A DNA stretch of 42,057 nt from JAWXCF01 sp034440515. Lineage in GTDB: Bacteria > Bacteroidota > Bacteroidia > CAILMK01. The position numbers and the translations under genes are program-made. Below, in pieces: positions 18,418-26,088 of this stretch; the stretch's first letter is position 1, and every line of letters starts with the position of its first letter. Below the pieces are notes generated by a model. That model saw nothing but the letters and a program-made list of their open reading frames with translations, ran no database searches and was not told where the DNA came from. The DNA is taken from positions 1-42,057 of the forward strand of contig JAWXCF010000085.1 of the NCBI GenBank assembly GCA_034440515.1, written 5' to 3'.

Positions 18418-18464
18418 TTTAGGTTGAATTATTAAGGTAGAAACGATTAAGAAATTTTACACAT

Positions 18465-19547
18465 CTAGATGAACTTTTCCCCGTACCTTATTTTAATATC
18501 ATTAACTACGTGTCTTATGTCTTGCTCTTGATTTAAATCTGCGACTAGCAGGATGTTGTCAGATTCAACAATAATCAAATTTTCAACATTATTTAACGCA
18601 ACAAGCTTCTTATTGCCAACTCGTACTACACAGTTATTAGCGTTTCTGGTAAATACCATATCTCCATATATAACGTTACCATTTTCATCTTGGGGACTAT
18701 ATAGGTACATTGCATTCCAAGTGCCTATGTCTGACCATTGAAAGTAAGCTGGTAATGTGTAAACATTCTTCGCCTTTTCCATAATAGCATAATCTATGGA
18801 GATAATCGTACAGGTTTCATATACTTTATTTATAGCCTCTTGTTCAGCTGTGGTGTCAAAACTGCTAATGACGCTTTTAAAATCTTTATGCAACTCAGGC
18901 ATATACATTTCAAAAGAATTCATAATGGACGAAGCTCTCCATACAAACATTCCACTATTCCATACAAAGTCTCCACTTTTCAGAAACTCTTCAGCTAATT
19001 GTAAATTAGGTTTTTCTGTAAATGTTTTTACTTTGTAAAAACCATCATTTTCCAATTCATCATTATACTGAATGTATCCGTATCCAGTATCTGGTCTAGT
19101 AGGCTTAATGCCAAGGGTTAACAATACATCGTTATCTGCGGCAAACTGGTAAGCCTTATTAAATTGCGTTACAAAATTATTTTGGTCTAATATCAAATGA
19201 TCAGATGGTACTACACTTATTATTGCTTTAGCATCTCTATTCAATATCTTCATACAAGCATATGCTATGCAGGGTGCTGTATTTCTTGGACTCGGCTCAC
19301 CCAATATATTATTATCTGGTATTTCTGGTTGCTGTTCCTTAATTATATCTCTGTAAGCCTCATTAGTAACCACAAAGATATTTTCAGGTTTACATAATTC
19401 TTTGATTCGCTCATAACTGCTTTGAAACAGTGTTTTATCATCTTGAAATATGTCAATAAACTGTTTTGGAAGCTTTTTTCTGCTTAGTGGCCAGAATCTA
19501 CTTCCAACCCCGCCGGCCATAATAACCCCGTAATAGTGTTCGTTCAT
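18465..19547 (-). CDS. manC: Mannose-1-phosphate guanylyltransferase
   Basis: A 360-aa nucleotidyltransferase that makes GDP-mannose from mannose-1-phosphate and GTP, feeding fucose and mannose-containing glycans. The N-terminus has the pyrophosphorylase signature GGVGSRFWPLSRKKLPKQF. Also visible are PSPRNTAPCIAYA, VPSDH and the sugar-binding TEKPN followed by FVWNSGMFVW. It is the short single-domain form without the C-terminal phosphomannose isomerase of AlgA-type enzymes. It lies between the MFS transporter gene (82 bases upstream) and the M1 peptidase gene (47 bases downstream), all on the minus strand, with no obvious functional tie. It could supply precursor for the glycosyltransferases in this window. 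Confidence 0.93.
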   Translation of the reverse strand: MNEHYYGVIMAGGVGSRFWPLSRKKLPKQFIDIFQDDKTLFQSSYERIKELCKPENIFVVTNEAYRDIIKEQQPEIPDNNILGEPSPRNTAPCIAYACMKILNRDAKAIISVVPSDHLILDQNNFVTQFNKAYQFAADNDVLLTLGIKPTRPDTGYGYIQYNDELENDGFYKVKTFTEKPNLQLAEEFLKSGDFVWNSGMFVWRASSIMNSFEMYMPELHKDFKSVISSFDTTAEQEAINKVYETCTIISIDYAIMEKAKNVYTLPAYFQWSDIGTWNAMYLYSPQDENGNVIYGDMVFTRNANNCVVRVGNKKLVALNNVENLIIVESDNILLVADLNQEQDIRHVVNDIKIRYGEKFI

Positions 19548-19560
19548 ATTTTTATATCAC

Positions 19561-19580
19561 AACTAAATGAAGATTTAGTT
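19561..19580. repeat. 8-bp inverted repeat with 4-base loop upstream of manC
   Basis: AACTAAAT-GAAG-ATTTAGTT is a perfect 8-bp inverted repeat that occupies 19561-19580, 13 bases before the manC ATG. There is no run of T after it on either strand, so it is not a normal terminator. It could be an operator or a 5' hairpin in the manC leader. Confidence 0.4.
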
Positions 19581-19629
19581 TATTGTCAATGTAATTATAA
19601 TTTACAGCAAATAGATTAAGACATTATTA

Positions 19630-20940
19630 CTAAGCATTTTTTAATGCTTTTAGTCTTGAGTCTTTTATGCTTTGCAAAACTAATAGACCAACTACAAAAG
19701 ATACCATTAAAGGTATAATGGAGTTGCGCATAGAACCAGTCAATTGCTCTGTGAGTCCAAAAACAAAAGTTCCCATCACTATGGACACCTTTTCCACTAC
19801 GTCATAGAAACTAAAGTAAGCTGTATGCTCAGCTTCACTATCTGGCAAAAGTTTACTGTATGTTGCTCTACTTAAGCTTTGAATGCCGCCCATCACTAAG
19901 CCAACACCTGCTGCCAATCCATAAAATTCTAACACCTTATTTGCATCAGTACCATTTACTAAGAATACACAAGTACAAATTACTAACCAGACTAATATCA
20001 TTGTATTTAGGCTAAATATGTTTCCTTTACTATTTGATAATCTAGAGAATAATATAGCCCCGCCAATTGCAACTAGCTGTATAATTAGGACAGCAGGAAT
20101 TAATGATTCTGACGGTATTAATAATTCTTTAGAAGCGAATAGCGTAGCTAAATACATCACAGTTTGCACAGAAAGATTATAAAAGAAGAAGGCAAGTAAA
20201 AATTTCCTCGTATTATTCATACTTTTTAATTTATTCCAAGTGTTTCTTAGTTCTGCAAATCCAAGTGTTAAATTTATTTTATTGTGCTTAACCTCATCAG
20301 CAGGTAACCTCATCAAACTATAAATGCTAAATACTAACCACCAAAGACCTACTGTAAAAAAACTAATTCTACTTGCAAAGCCAGAAGTAATTCCAATTTT
20401 ATCAGCTTGAGTAATAAGTGCTAAGGCAAATATTAAATGAATAACGCTACCTATGTAACCCATACTAAACCCTCTAGCACTTAATCTATCAAACTTGTCG
20501 GGAGTGGCTATTTCAGGTAAATAAGAATTGTAAAATACTAAAGATCCTGCAAAACCAACTGATGCCAGAATAGCACAAAAAATTCCATAATAAAGATTAT
20601 CACCTGTAAAAAAGTATAGGCTCATACAACTAAAACTACCTAAGAATGCGAATGCCCTCATATAGCTTTTTTTATTACCAGCATAGTCTGCCATACCACT
20701 TAATATTGGTGTTAAAATGCTGACCAAAAGGAATGATAATGATAATATATAGGTATAAATAACTGTAATTGGTAGGCTAAAACCAAGTATATCTACGGAT
20801 TCAGAATTGTTGTGAGATGCCTTTACTGAACTTTCAAAATAAATAGGGAAAATAGCAGTAGTAATAGCTAAAGAATAAACCGAATTTGCCCAATCATACA
20901 TTACCCATCCGTGTAGTTCTCTTTTATTGTTTTTAATCAT
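19630..20940 (-). CDS. MFS transporter, UMF1/Atg22-like
   Basis: A 436-aa polytopic membrane protein with about 12 hydrophobic segments. The opening ELHGWVMYDWANSVYSLAI is the hallmark of the UMF1 family (Atg22-like major facilitators). The conserved GLVMGGIQSLSRATYSKLLP loop (about 350-370) also fits, as this region is characteristic of the bacterial members. The yeast homologue exports amino acids from the vacuole; bacterial substrates are not established. It has an exact -7 element 29 bases upstream and probably heads a minus-strand series with manC and the M1 gene, although a weak gap of 82 bases separates it from manC. Confidence 0.9.
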   Translation of the reverse strand: MIKNNKRELHGWVMYDWANSVYSLAITTAIFPIYFESSVKASHNNSESVDILGFSLPITVIYTYILSLSFLLVSILTPILSGMADYAGNKKSYMRAFAFLGSFSCMSLYFFTGDNLYYGIFCAILASVGFAGSLVFYNSYLPEIATPDKFDRLSARGFSMGYIGSVIHLIFALALITQADKIGITSGFASRISFFTVGLWWLVFSIYSLMRLPADEVKHNKINLTLGFAELRNTWNKLKSMNNTRKFLLAFFFYNLSVQTVMYLATLFASKELLIPSESLIPAVLIIQLVAIGGAILFSRLSNSKGNIFSLNTMILVWLVICTCVFLVNGTDANKVLEFYGLAAGVGLVMGGIQSLSRATYSKLLPDSEAEHTAYFSFYDVVEKVSIVMGTFVFGLTEQLTGSMRNSIIPLMVSFVVGLLVLQSIKDSRLKALKNA

Positions 20941-20969
20941 ATAAGTGTAGGCAATGAACTTAGTTATGT

Positions 20970-20977
20970 CAAATGTA
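20970..20977 (-). promoter_or_regulatory. -7 element TACATTTG of the MFS gene
   Basis: Exact TAnnTTTG on the minus strand, 29 bases before the MFS ATG, in the 124-base divergent spacer 20941-21064. No clear -33 TTG was found. Confidence 0.45.
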
Positions 20978-21064
20978 CTTTTATTTTTTAAGCCAGCATA
21001 TCAAGTTACGTAAGCTTTATATTACCATTGGTACAAGATTTGACTTTACAGTAACTATAATTTT

Positions 21065-21853
21065 ATGAGAAACTACTTAAATATATTTATACTATTATTA
21101 ACCAGCAGTTTAATAGCTAGTGGTCAGCAATCTACAAGAAGCATAACAAACAATGCTTTTACTTTAGGTGAGAAGGCAACTTATAAAGTAAAATATAGTG
21201 CCTATGTAAAAGTTCCAGTTGGTGAAATTGATTTTGAAGTCTTGCCTAAAACTGAAAAAGTAGCCAACCTAAATTGTTTCCACATTGTAGTAAAAGGGGG
21301 AACTTATTCATTTTATAACAAGATTTACAGAGTTAAAGATCAATACGAAACGTATATAGATCAAAAAAGTATCTTACCTATCGTATTCATTAGAAGTGTA
21401 CAGGAGGGGGAGTTTGCATTTAGCGAATACGTATTATTTAACCATCCTAAAAAACTTGCAAAAAGTAAAAAGCGTGTTCAAAAGATTCCACTAAATACTC
21501 AAGACATATTATCAGTATTATATTACGCTAGAACTGTTGACTTTAACGAAGCAAAGCCAGGTGATAAATTTTATTTTTCTGCTTTTTTAGATGACACAAC
21601 TTATAATGTAGGGATGAAATTTGCCGGGCGCACAACTATTAAGACAGATTTAGGTACTTTTAAAGTTATTAAGCTATTGCCGTTATTGGTAGTTGGTAGA
21701 GTCTTTAAAAGCGAAGAGGAAATGGTGCTTTATGTATCTGATGATGATAATAAGATACCCATTAGGATAGAATCTGGCATTTCGGTAGGTAGTATCAAAG
21801 CTGACTTGACAGGATACAGTGGATTGAAAAATCCAATGAAGGCTAAGCAGTAA
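21065..21853 (+). CDS. Exported DUF3108 protein, copy 1
   Basis: A 262-aa exported protein with a signal peptide (1-19). The body matches DUF3108: it opens with FTLGEKATYKVKYSAYVKVP, continues through an alternating beta-strand pattern and ends with SDDDNKIPIRIES and IKADLTGY. DUF3108 proteins are predicted periplasmic beta-barrel-like proteins of unknown function; some are next to lipid or envelope genes. The next gene, 35 bases downstream, is a clear paralogue. The pair probably forms a unit with ald further downstream, though no function links them. No TAnnTTTG element is evident upstream. Confidence 0.85.
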   Translation: MRNYLNIFILLLTSSLIASGQQSTRSITNNAFTLGEKATYKVKYSAYVKVPVGEIDFEVLPKTEKVANLNCFHIVVKGGTYSFYNKIYRVKDQYETYIDQKSILPIVFIRSVQEGEFAFSEYVLFNHPKKLAKSKKRVQKIPLNTQDILSVLYYARTVDFNEAKPGDKFYFSAFLDDTTYNVGMKFAGRTTIKTDLGTFKVIKLLPLLVVGRVFKSEEEMVLYVSDDDNKIPIRIESGISVGSIKADLTGYSGLKNPMKAKQ

Positions 21854-21888
21854 TTTGTAATTATTAGGCTTAATTTCGCAATATAATA

Positions 21889-22683
21889 ATGCGAAAAAAT
21901 ATATTAATAAAAGTCTTCATCATTGTAATTGGCGTAATTCTTCTTTCTTTTCAGTCAGATACTTATAAATTACCAAGCTTAGATTTTATCCCTTTCAAAG
22001 TAGGAGAGAAGCTAGTTTTTATATTGCACTATGGGGCTATAAATGCAGGTACTGCCGTAATGGAGATTAATCCTACATTAGAAAAAGTGCATAATGAAGA
22101 TCACTTTCATATAAAAATAACAGGAAAATCTATACCGACCTTTGACAAGGTATTTAAAGTAAGAGATTACTATGAAAGTTTTGTAAATACTAAGACTATG
22201 TTGCCCACTATTTTTTTGAGAGATATAACTGAGGCTGATTACAAAAAGAAGGAATACTATTTATTTAATCAAAAAACTAAGAAAATATTATCTGAAGGTA
22301 AAGTAAGCAAACTACCCTATGAAATGCACGACTTAGTAAGTACATTTTATTATTTGCGATGCATCAGTTTTGTAAATAAGAAAGTTGGTGCGTTTTATCC
22401 ACTTAACTGTTGGTATGAGAACGAGGTTATGGAATTAGGAATGAAGTTAATAGGTAGAGAAGTATTGAAATCTAAAATTGGAAAGATAAATTGCCTTGTA
22501 TTTGAACCTGTAATTGCACCAGGCAGAATTTTTGACGGCCAACATAATATGAAGATATTTGTATCTGACGATAAAAATCAGATTCCAGTTCGTATTGAGT
22601 CTTTTGTATTTATGGGAAAAGTGGCAGCGGATTTAACATCTTATTCAAACTTAAAGTATGATTTAACTGCGTTGGTTAAGTAA
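21889..22683 (+). CDS. Exported DUF3108 protein, copy 2
   Basis: A 264-aa paralogue of the preceding protein. It has an N-terminal hydrophobic segment (about 5-21) that may be a signal peptide or an anchor. The same landmarks appear in the same order: FKVGEKLVFILHYGAINAGT near the start, FKVRDYYESFV and LPTIFLRD in the middle, and FVSDDKNQIPVRIESFVF and AADLTSYSNL at the end. Similarity between the two copies is clear but low, so the duplication is old or they were recruited separately. Function is unknown. It lies 72 bases upstream of ald. Confidence 0.85.
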   Translation: MRKNILIKVFIIVIGVILLSFQSDTYKLPSLDFIPFKVGEKLVFILHYGAINAGTAVMEINPTLEKVHNEDHFHIKITGKSIPTFDKVFKVRDYYESFVNTKTMLPTIFLRDITEADYKKKEYYLFNQKTKKILSEGKVSKLPYEMHDLVSTFYYLRCISFVNKKVGAFYPLNCWYENEVMELGMKLIGREVLKSKIGKINCLVFEPVIAPGRIFDGQHNMKIFVSDDKNQIPVRIESFVFMGKVAADLTSYSNLKYDLTALVK

Positions 22684-22755
22684 ATACTCGAGTCTACAAT
22701 TGTATTTAGATATAAAGTAAATTCGTCTCAAATTAAATTACTAAAATTTTAAGAG

Positions 22756-23871
22756 ATGATCATAGGCGTTCCTAAAGAAATTAAGAATAACGAAAACAGG
22801 GTAGGGGTAACCCCTTCTGGTGTAGCCGAATTGGCAAAAAATGGACATACCATTTATGTGCAAAATACAGCTGGTATAGGTAGTGGATTTTTAGATGAAG
22901 ATTACACATCCGCAGGTGCACATTTAATTCAAACTATTGAAGAAGTTTATGGTGTAGCAGAAATGATAATAAAGGTAAAGGAGCCAATTAAACTAGAATA
23001 TAATTTAATTAAAGAGGGTCAACTATTATTTACCTATTTTCACTTTGCCAGCAGTGAAGAACTAACCCACGCTATGATAGAGCGTAAGGCTGTTTGCCTT
23101 GCCTATGAGACTGTAGAGAAAGAAGATAGATCTTTACCACTATTGGTACCAATGAGCGAAGTAGCAGGTAGAATGGCTGTGCAAGAGGGCGCCAAATACC
23201 TAGAGAAACCAATGGGTGGTCGCGGTGTATTACTCGGGGGCGTACCTGGAGTTTTGCCAGGCAAAGTTTTGATTATAGGTGGCGGAATAGTTGGAACACA
23301 GGCTGCGAAAATGGCAGCAGGTTTAGGTGCAGAAGTTCTAATGCTAGACGTTAGCTTACCTAGGCTTAGATACTTACAAGACGTATTGCCTGCTAACGTA
23401 AAATTTCAAGTAAGTAACCATTACAATTTGTTAGCTGCAATAAAAGATAGCGACCTAATAGTAGGTGGTATTTTACTAAAGGGTGCTAAGGCTCCAAAGC
23501 TAATAACGCGTGATATGTTAAAACATATGAGACCAGGCACAGTATTGGTCGATGTAGCTATAGACCAAGGTGGTTGTTTTGAAACGAGCAAGGCCACTAC
23601 CCACGAGGATCCAATATTTGTAGTAGATGGCGTCGTTCACTATTGTGTAGCAAATATGCCTGGTGCAGTACCTTATACATCAACTCTAGCACTGACCAAT
23701 GCAACTGTGCCATATGCTGTAGAATTAGCAAATAAAGGCTGGAAACAAGCTTGTCAAGATAGCAACGAATTGAGACTAGGTTTAAATGTTGTGAATGGTG
23801 ACATCGTATATGAAGCAGTATCTCAAGCATTTGGTTTGCCCTATGTTGCTATAGATAAATATTTGAACTAA
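22756..23871 (+). CDS. ald: Alanine dehydrogenase
   Basis: A 371-aa NAD-dependent enzyme that interconverts L-alanine and pyruvate plus ammonia. Signatures are MIIGVPKEIKNNENRVGVTP at the start, the substrate region with H95 in TYFHFASSEE, the NAD-binding GGGIVGTQAAKMAAGLGAE (about 175-193), and DVAIDQGGCFETSKATTH followed by VHYCVANMPGAVPYTST. The length is the family norm. It follows two DUF3108 genes after 72 bases and ends at a strong intrinsic terminator. A weak -7-like TAAATTCG lies about 35 bases before the ATG, so it may also be transcribed on its own. Confidence 0.96.
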   Translation: MIIGVPKEIKNNENRVGVTPSGVAELAKNGHTIYVQNTAGIGSGFLDEDYTSAGAHLIQTIEEVYGVAEMIIKVKEPIKLEYNLIKEGQLLFTYFHFASSEELTHAMIERKAVCLAYETVEKEDRSLPLLVPMSEVAGRMAVQEGAKYLEKPMGGRGVLLGGVPGVLPGKVLIIGGGIVGTQAAKMAAGLGAEVLMLDVSLPRLRYLQDVLPANVKFQVSNHYNLLAAIKDSDLIVGGILLKGAKAPKLITRDMLKHMRPGTVLVDVAIDQGGCFETSKATTHEDPIFVVDGVVHYCVANMPGAVPYTSTLALTNATVPYAVELANKGWKQACQDSNELRLGLNVVNGDIVYEAVSQAFGLPYVAIDKYLN

Positions 23872-23892
23872 GTCAAATTTTTGTATTAAAAT

Positions 23893-23931
23893 AAATGGGT
23901 AAGTGAAATTAGTCGCTTACCCATTTTTTTT
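23893..23931. terminator. Strong, probably bidirectional intrinsic terminator
   Basis: A 13-bp stem with one G-T wobble: AAATGGGTAAGTG at 23893-23905 pairs with CGCTTACCCATTT at 23914-23926 across an 8-base loop, followed by eight T (23924-23931). It ends ald transcription. On the minus strand the hairpin is followed by a T-rich stretch, so it can also end the thioredoxin operon. Confidence 0.9.
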
Positions 23932-23959
23932 AGTTGAAATAAATTTAAAATGTATTCTC

Positions 23960-24202
23960 TTAGTTAATAGATTTTCTAACTCTAGCAGTGTAGTTTCTTA
24001 ATTCAACTTTTATTTCTGTTCTGTTTTTCTCAGCTTCATTTATTATCCATTCTGCAGCTAGCAAGTGCGTCATTAAGTCTCCCTCATCGTCACCCTCTAT
24101 CTGAATAACTGAGTTCTCACCTTCGTCTAATTGAGCAATTGATGTTGCTATTTCAATTGCAGAATATTTCTCAAGTATTATTTTTATAGATGCTAGCTTC
24201 AT
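23960..24202 (-). CDS. Small acidic protein of unknown function downstream of thioredoxin
   Basis: An 80-aa protein that I cannot assign to a named family with confidence. It has no signal peptide or membrane segment. It is rich in acidic residues in the middle (LDEGENSVIQIEGDDEGDLM) and predicted to be helical, with a basic C-terminus (NYTARVRKSIN). Its ATG lies one base after the stop of the thioredoxin gene, so the two are surely co-translated; this supports a real gene that works with or is regulated by the thioredoxin. A role as a thioredoxin partner or target is inference. No cysteines are present, so it is not itself a dithiol substrate. Confidence 0.7.
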   Translation of the reverse strand: MKLASIKIILEKYSAIEIATSIAQLDEGENSVIQIEGDDEGDLMTHLLAAEWIINEAEKNRTEIKVELRNYTARVRKSIN

Positions 24203-24203
24203 T

Positions 24204-24533
24204 TTAATTTTCTGAAATCAAAGAATTCGCCATTTTCTCAACATTTTCAATTTTAGAAGTAAAATCCTTATGAACAACTTTTCCATCTTTTACTACTGCA
24301 AAGTAGGGTAAATTATCTACACCGCCTACCCAATCTCTCATTTCTTTATTTGTTTCTGCATCTACTTCTGTAAATGCTACGTGCTCAAATTTTACTTCTC
24401 CTGCTAATTTTTTAAATTTTGGAGCGATTAGTCTGCAATTGCCACACCAATCAGCATAAAATTTTATGACCATATTAGGATTGGCTTCGAGTTCAGATTT
24501 CCAATTCTCTTGTGTAAGTTTTAAAATATCCAT
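24204..24533 (-). CDS. Cytoplasmic thioredoxin-like protein with a CGNC active site
   Basis: A 109-aa single-domain thioredoxin without signal peptide. The active site is DWCGNC (C30, C33) and the cis-proline is P76 in NLPYF. The classical WCGPC has Asn in place of Pro, which should shift the redox potential toward a less reducing enzyme; this is inference from known CxxC variants. The protein has normal thioredoxin length and fold pattern. It has a textbook promoter with TAAATTTG four bases before the ATG and TTTG 18 bases further up. It is followed by the 80-aa partner gene after one base. Confidence 0.88.
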   Translation of the reverse strand: MDILKLTQENWKSELEANPNMVIKFYADWCGNCRLIAPKFKKLAGEVKFEHVAFTEVDAETNKEMRDWVGGVDNLPYFAVVKDGKVVHKDFTSKIENVEKMANSLISEN

Positions 24534-24537
24534 AATA

Positions 24538-24567
24538 CAAATTTAGTTAATAATCATTCTTAACAAA
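24538..24567 (-). promoter_or_regulatory. Textbook Bacteroidota promoter of the thioredoxin operon
   Basis: On the minus strand TTTG (24564-24567), an 18-base spacer and TAAATTTG (24538-24545). Only four bases separate the -7 element from the ATG (24531-24533), so the mRNA is predicted to be leaderless or nearly so. Confidence 0.8.
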
Positions 24568-24576
24568 GAATTGTTA

Positions 24577-25356
24577 TTATACATTCTCTTGTTGCTTAAT
24601 TTTTTCCCAATAAGTGTTTAAATCTGGTAAACTTAATTCTGACCATTCTTTATTTTCAGCAATAATAAGTTGCTCCATTCCATTAAATCGATTTATAAAT
24701 TTAGCATTAGTTTTAGCTAGCGCCTGTTCAGGATCTATATTGTTAAATCGGGCATAATTAATTAAGCTAAATAATATGTCACCAAATTCTGATTCAATTT
24801 CAAAATGGTTTTGCTTTGCTTTAGCCTCTTCAAACTCTGTTATTTCTTCTTTTACTTTATCTAATACATCTTTTACATCAACCCAATCAAAGCCTACTGT
24901 ACTTACTTTTTGTTGAATTCTAAATGCCTTAACCATAGCAGGTAATGACTGTGGAACCCCAGACAGGAGAGTTTTTTTACCTGATTTTAATTTTATCTTT
25001 TCCCAATTTTTTAGTACATCTGTGCTGTCACTTAACTTAATATCGCCATAAATGTGAGGGTGTCGTACTATCAGTTTTTTACGCAGTTTATCCATTAGAG
25101 TAGCCATATCAAATAGACCTTTCTCCTCTGCTATCATTGCGTAAAACAGTATGTGTAACAATACATCTCCAGCCTCTGTCTCTAGTTCATCTGCATCGTT
25201 TTGATCTATAGCATCTACCAGTTCATACAATTCCTCTATACTTAAGTTTCTGAGACTTTCCCAAGTTTGTTCTTTATCCCAAGGACATTCTTGTCTAAGT
25301 TCATAAACTACTTCTAATAATTTGTCTAAACTATCTAATTTCTTAACGTGCTTCAT
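24577..25356 (-). CDS. mazG: Nucleoside triphosphate pyrophosphohydrolase MazG
   Basis: A 259-aa enzyme that hydrolyses NTPs and dNTPs to the monophosphate and pyrophosphate, cleaning the pool of damaged or surplus nucleotides. The first MazG domain has ECPWDKEQTWESLRNLSIEE with the metal-binding EELYELVDAI, then ELETEAGDVLLHILFYA. A second, more diverged domain (about 150-250) repeats the pattern with EIESEFGDILFSLINYARF. E. coli MazG has 263 aa. I chose the ATG at 25354-25356: the longer frame starts at a TTG at the edge of a terminator T-run, which is not plausible. A -7-like CATATTTG lies five bases before this ATG. Confidence 0.93.
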   Translation of the reverse strand: MKHVKKLDSLDKLLEVVYELRQECPWDKEQTWESLRNLSIEELYELVDAIDQNDADELETEAGDVLLHILFYAMIAEEKGLFDMATLMDKLRKKLIVRHPHIYGDIKLSDSTDVLKNWEKIKLKSGKKTLLSGVPQSLPAMVKAFRIQQKVSTVGFDWVDVKDVLDKVKEEITEFEEAKAKQNHFEIESEFGDILFSLINYARFNNIDPEQALAKTNAKFINRFNGMEQLIIAENKEWSELSLPDLNTYWEKIKQQENV

Positions 25357-25361
25357 ATCAA

Positions 25362-25369
25362 CAAATATG
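25362..25369 (-). promoter_or_regulatory. -7-like element CATATTTG abutting mazG
   Basis: Seven of eight bases match TAnnTTTG, five bases before the mazG ATG. The upstream terminator leaves only 16 bases before the start codon, so a promoter must lie here or overlap the hairpin unless mazG relies on read-through. No clear -33 TTG. Confidence 0.4.
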
Positions 25370-25372
25370 ACC

Positions 25373-25404
25373 AAAAAAAATCCAGCTTCTTGTAGAAAAC
25401 TGGA
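25373..25404 (-). terminator. Intrinsic terminator of the ftsK-lolA unit
   Basis: Read on the minus strand: TCCAG-TTTTC, loop TACAA, GAAG-CTGGA, then eight T. The stem has nine base pairs including one wobble and one bulged T. It starts 27 bases after the lolA stop. Confidence 0.85.
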
Positions 25405-25431
25405 CTAAGTATATACAATAATATAATTTTA

Positions 25432-26088
25432 TTATTTTCTAGTATCAACTACTTCAACCTTAGGGTTCTTAGTTTTGTCGAAAGTGAAAAATGCATCGGA
25501 AAGTCCGGCATTAGAATTAAAGCTGGTAACATCCATTAATGTTTTGTTTCCGTTTTTTTCAAATATTTCAACTTGTTTTACCAGACTTGTTTTAGGATTG
25601 ATGTACATCTTTATTTTGAAAATGCTCTTATTCTTATCTTTAGGTGTTAGCTCTACAAGATTATGGTCAAGTCCTTCTACTTTTACTAAATCGATAAAGG
25701 CATAATTAAAATCCTTTTTATAGATAGTGAAAATTTCAGCAGGATTAAAGCCCAATGTCGCAGGGTTAAATTTTGAAACTGTCACTTGCTTATCTTCTGG
25801 AATGTACGCCCATAGGTTGCTGCCATCATAGAATATAACTTGGTCTTCTGTCTCAAGTTTAAACTTGCCTTTTTTTACATAAAGTTTACCTTTCTCTTTT
25901 GATGAAAGATTTTTCTTACCTACGATAGTTGTTTGAGTATAATCAGCTTTAAAATCTTTAAAACCCTCATATTTCTTTGATACTTTATTCAGTATTGTTT
26001 TGGCCTTAGCTATATCTTGACCACTGGCATTACACACAGTTAGTATGCACAAGCTAATAGCTACTATTTTATTCAGCAATTTCATCAT
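25432..26088 (-). CDS. lolA: LolA-like outer-membrane lipoprotein carrier
   Basis: A 218-aa exported protein (signal peptide about 1-24, ASG/Q) with the LolA pattern: DFKADYTQTTIVGKKNLSSK, GKLYVKKGKFKLE, IFYDGSNLWAYIPEDKQVTV and a C-terminal half ending in LSDAFFTFD. LolA carries lipoproteins through the periplasm from LolCDE to LolB; Bacteroidota have LolA homologues but generally lack a recognisable LolB. The ATG overlaps the stop of ftsK (ATGA, 26085-26088), so the pair is translationally coupled. An ftsK-lolA arrangement is also seen in Proteobacteria. The start could be either of two adjacent ATG codons. Confidence 0.88.
   Translation of the reverse strand: MMKLLNKIVAISLCILTVCNASGQDIAKAKTILNKVSKKYEGFKDFKADYTQTTIVGKKNLSSKEKGKLYVKKGKFKLETEDQVIFYDGSNLWAYIPEDKQVTVSKFNPATLGFNPAEIFTIYKKDFNYAFIDLVKVEGLDHNLVELTPKDKNKSIFKIKMYINPKTSLVKQVEIFEKNGNKTLMDVTSFNSNAGLSDAFFTFDKTKNPKVEVVDTRK

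Noticed and set aside
21040..21061. E. coli-like TTGACT and TATAAT before the first DUF3108 gene
   Set aside because: The spacer is only 10 bases and this phylum does not use such promoters; likely chance in AT-rich DNA.
25357..25374. Longer MazG starting six codons earlier
   Set aside because: That start is a TTG at the edge of the terminator T-run; the ATG at 25356 gives the family-typical N-terminus.
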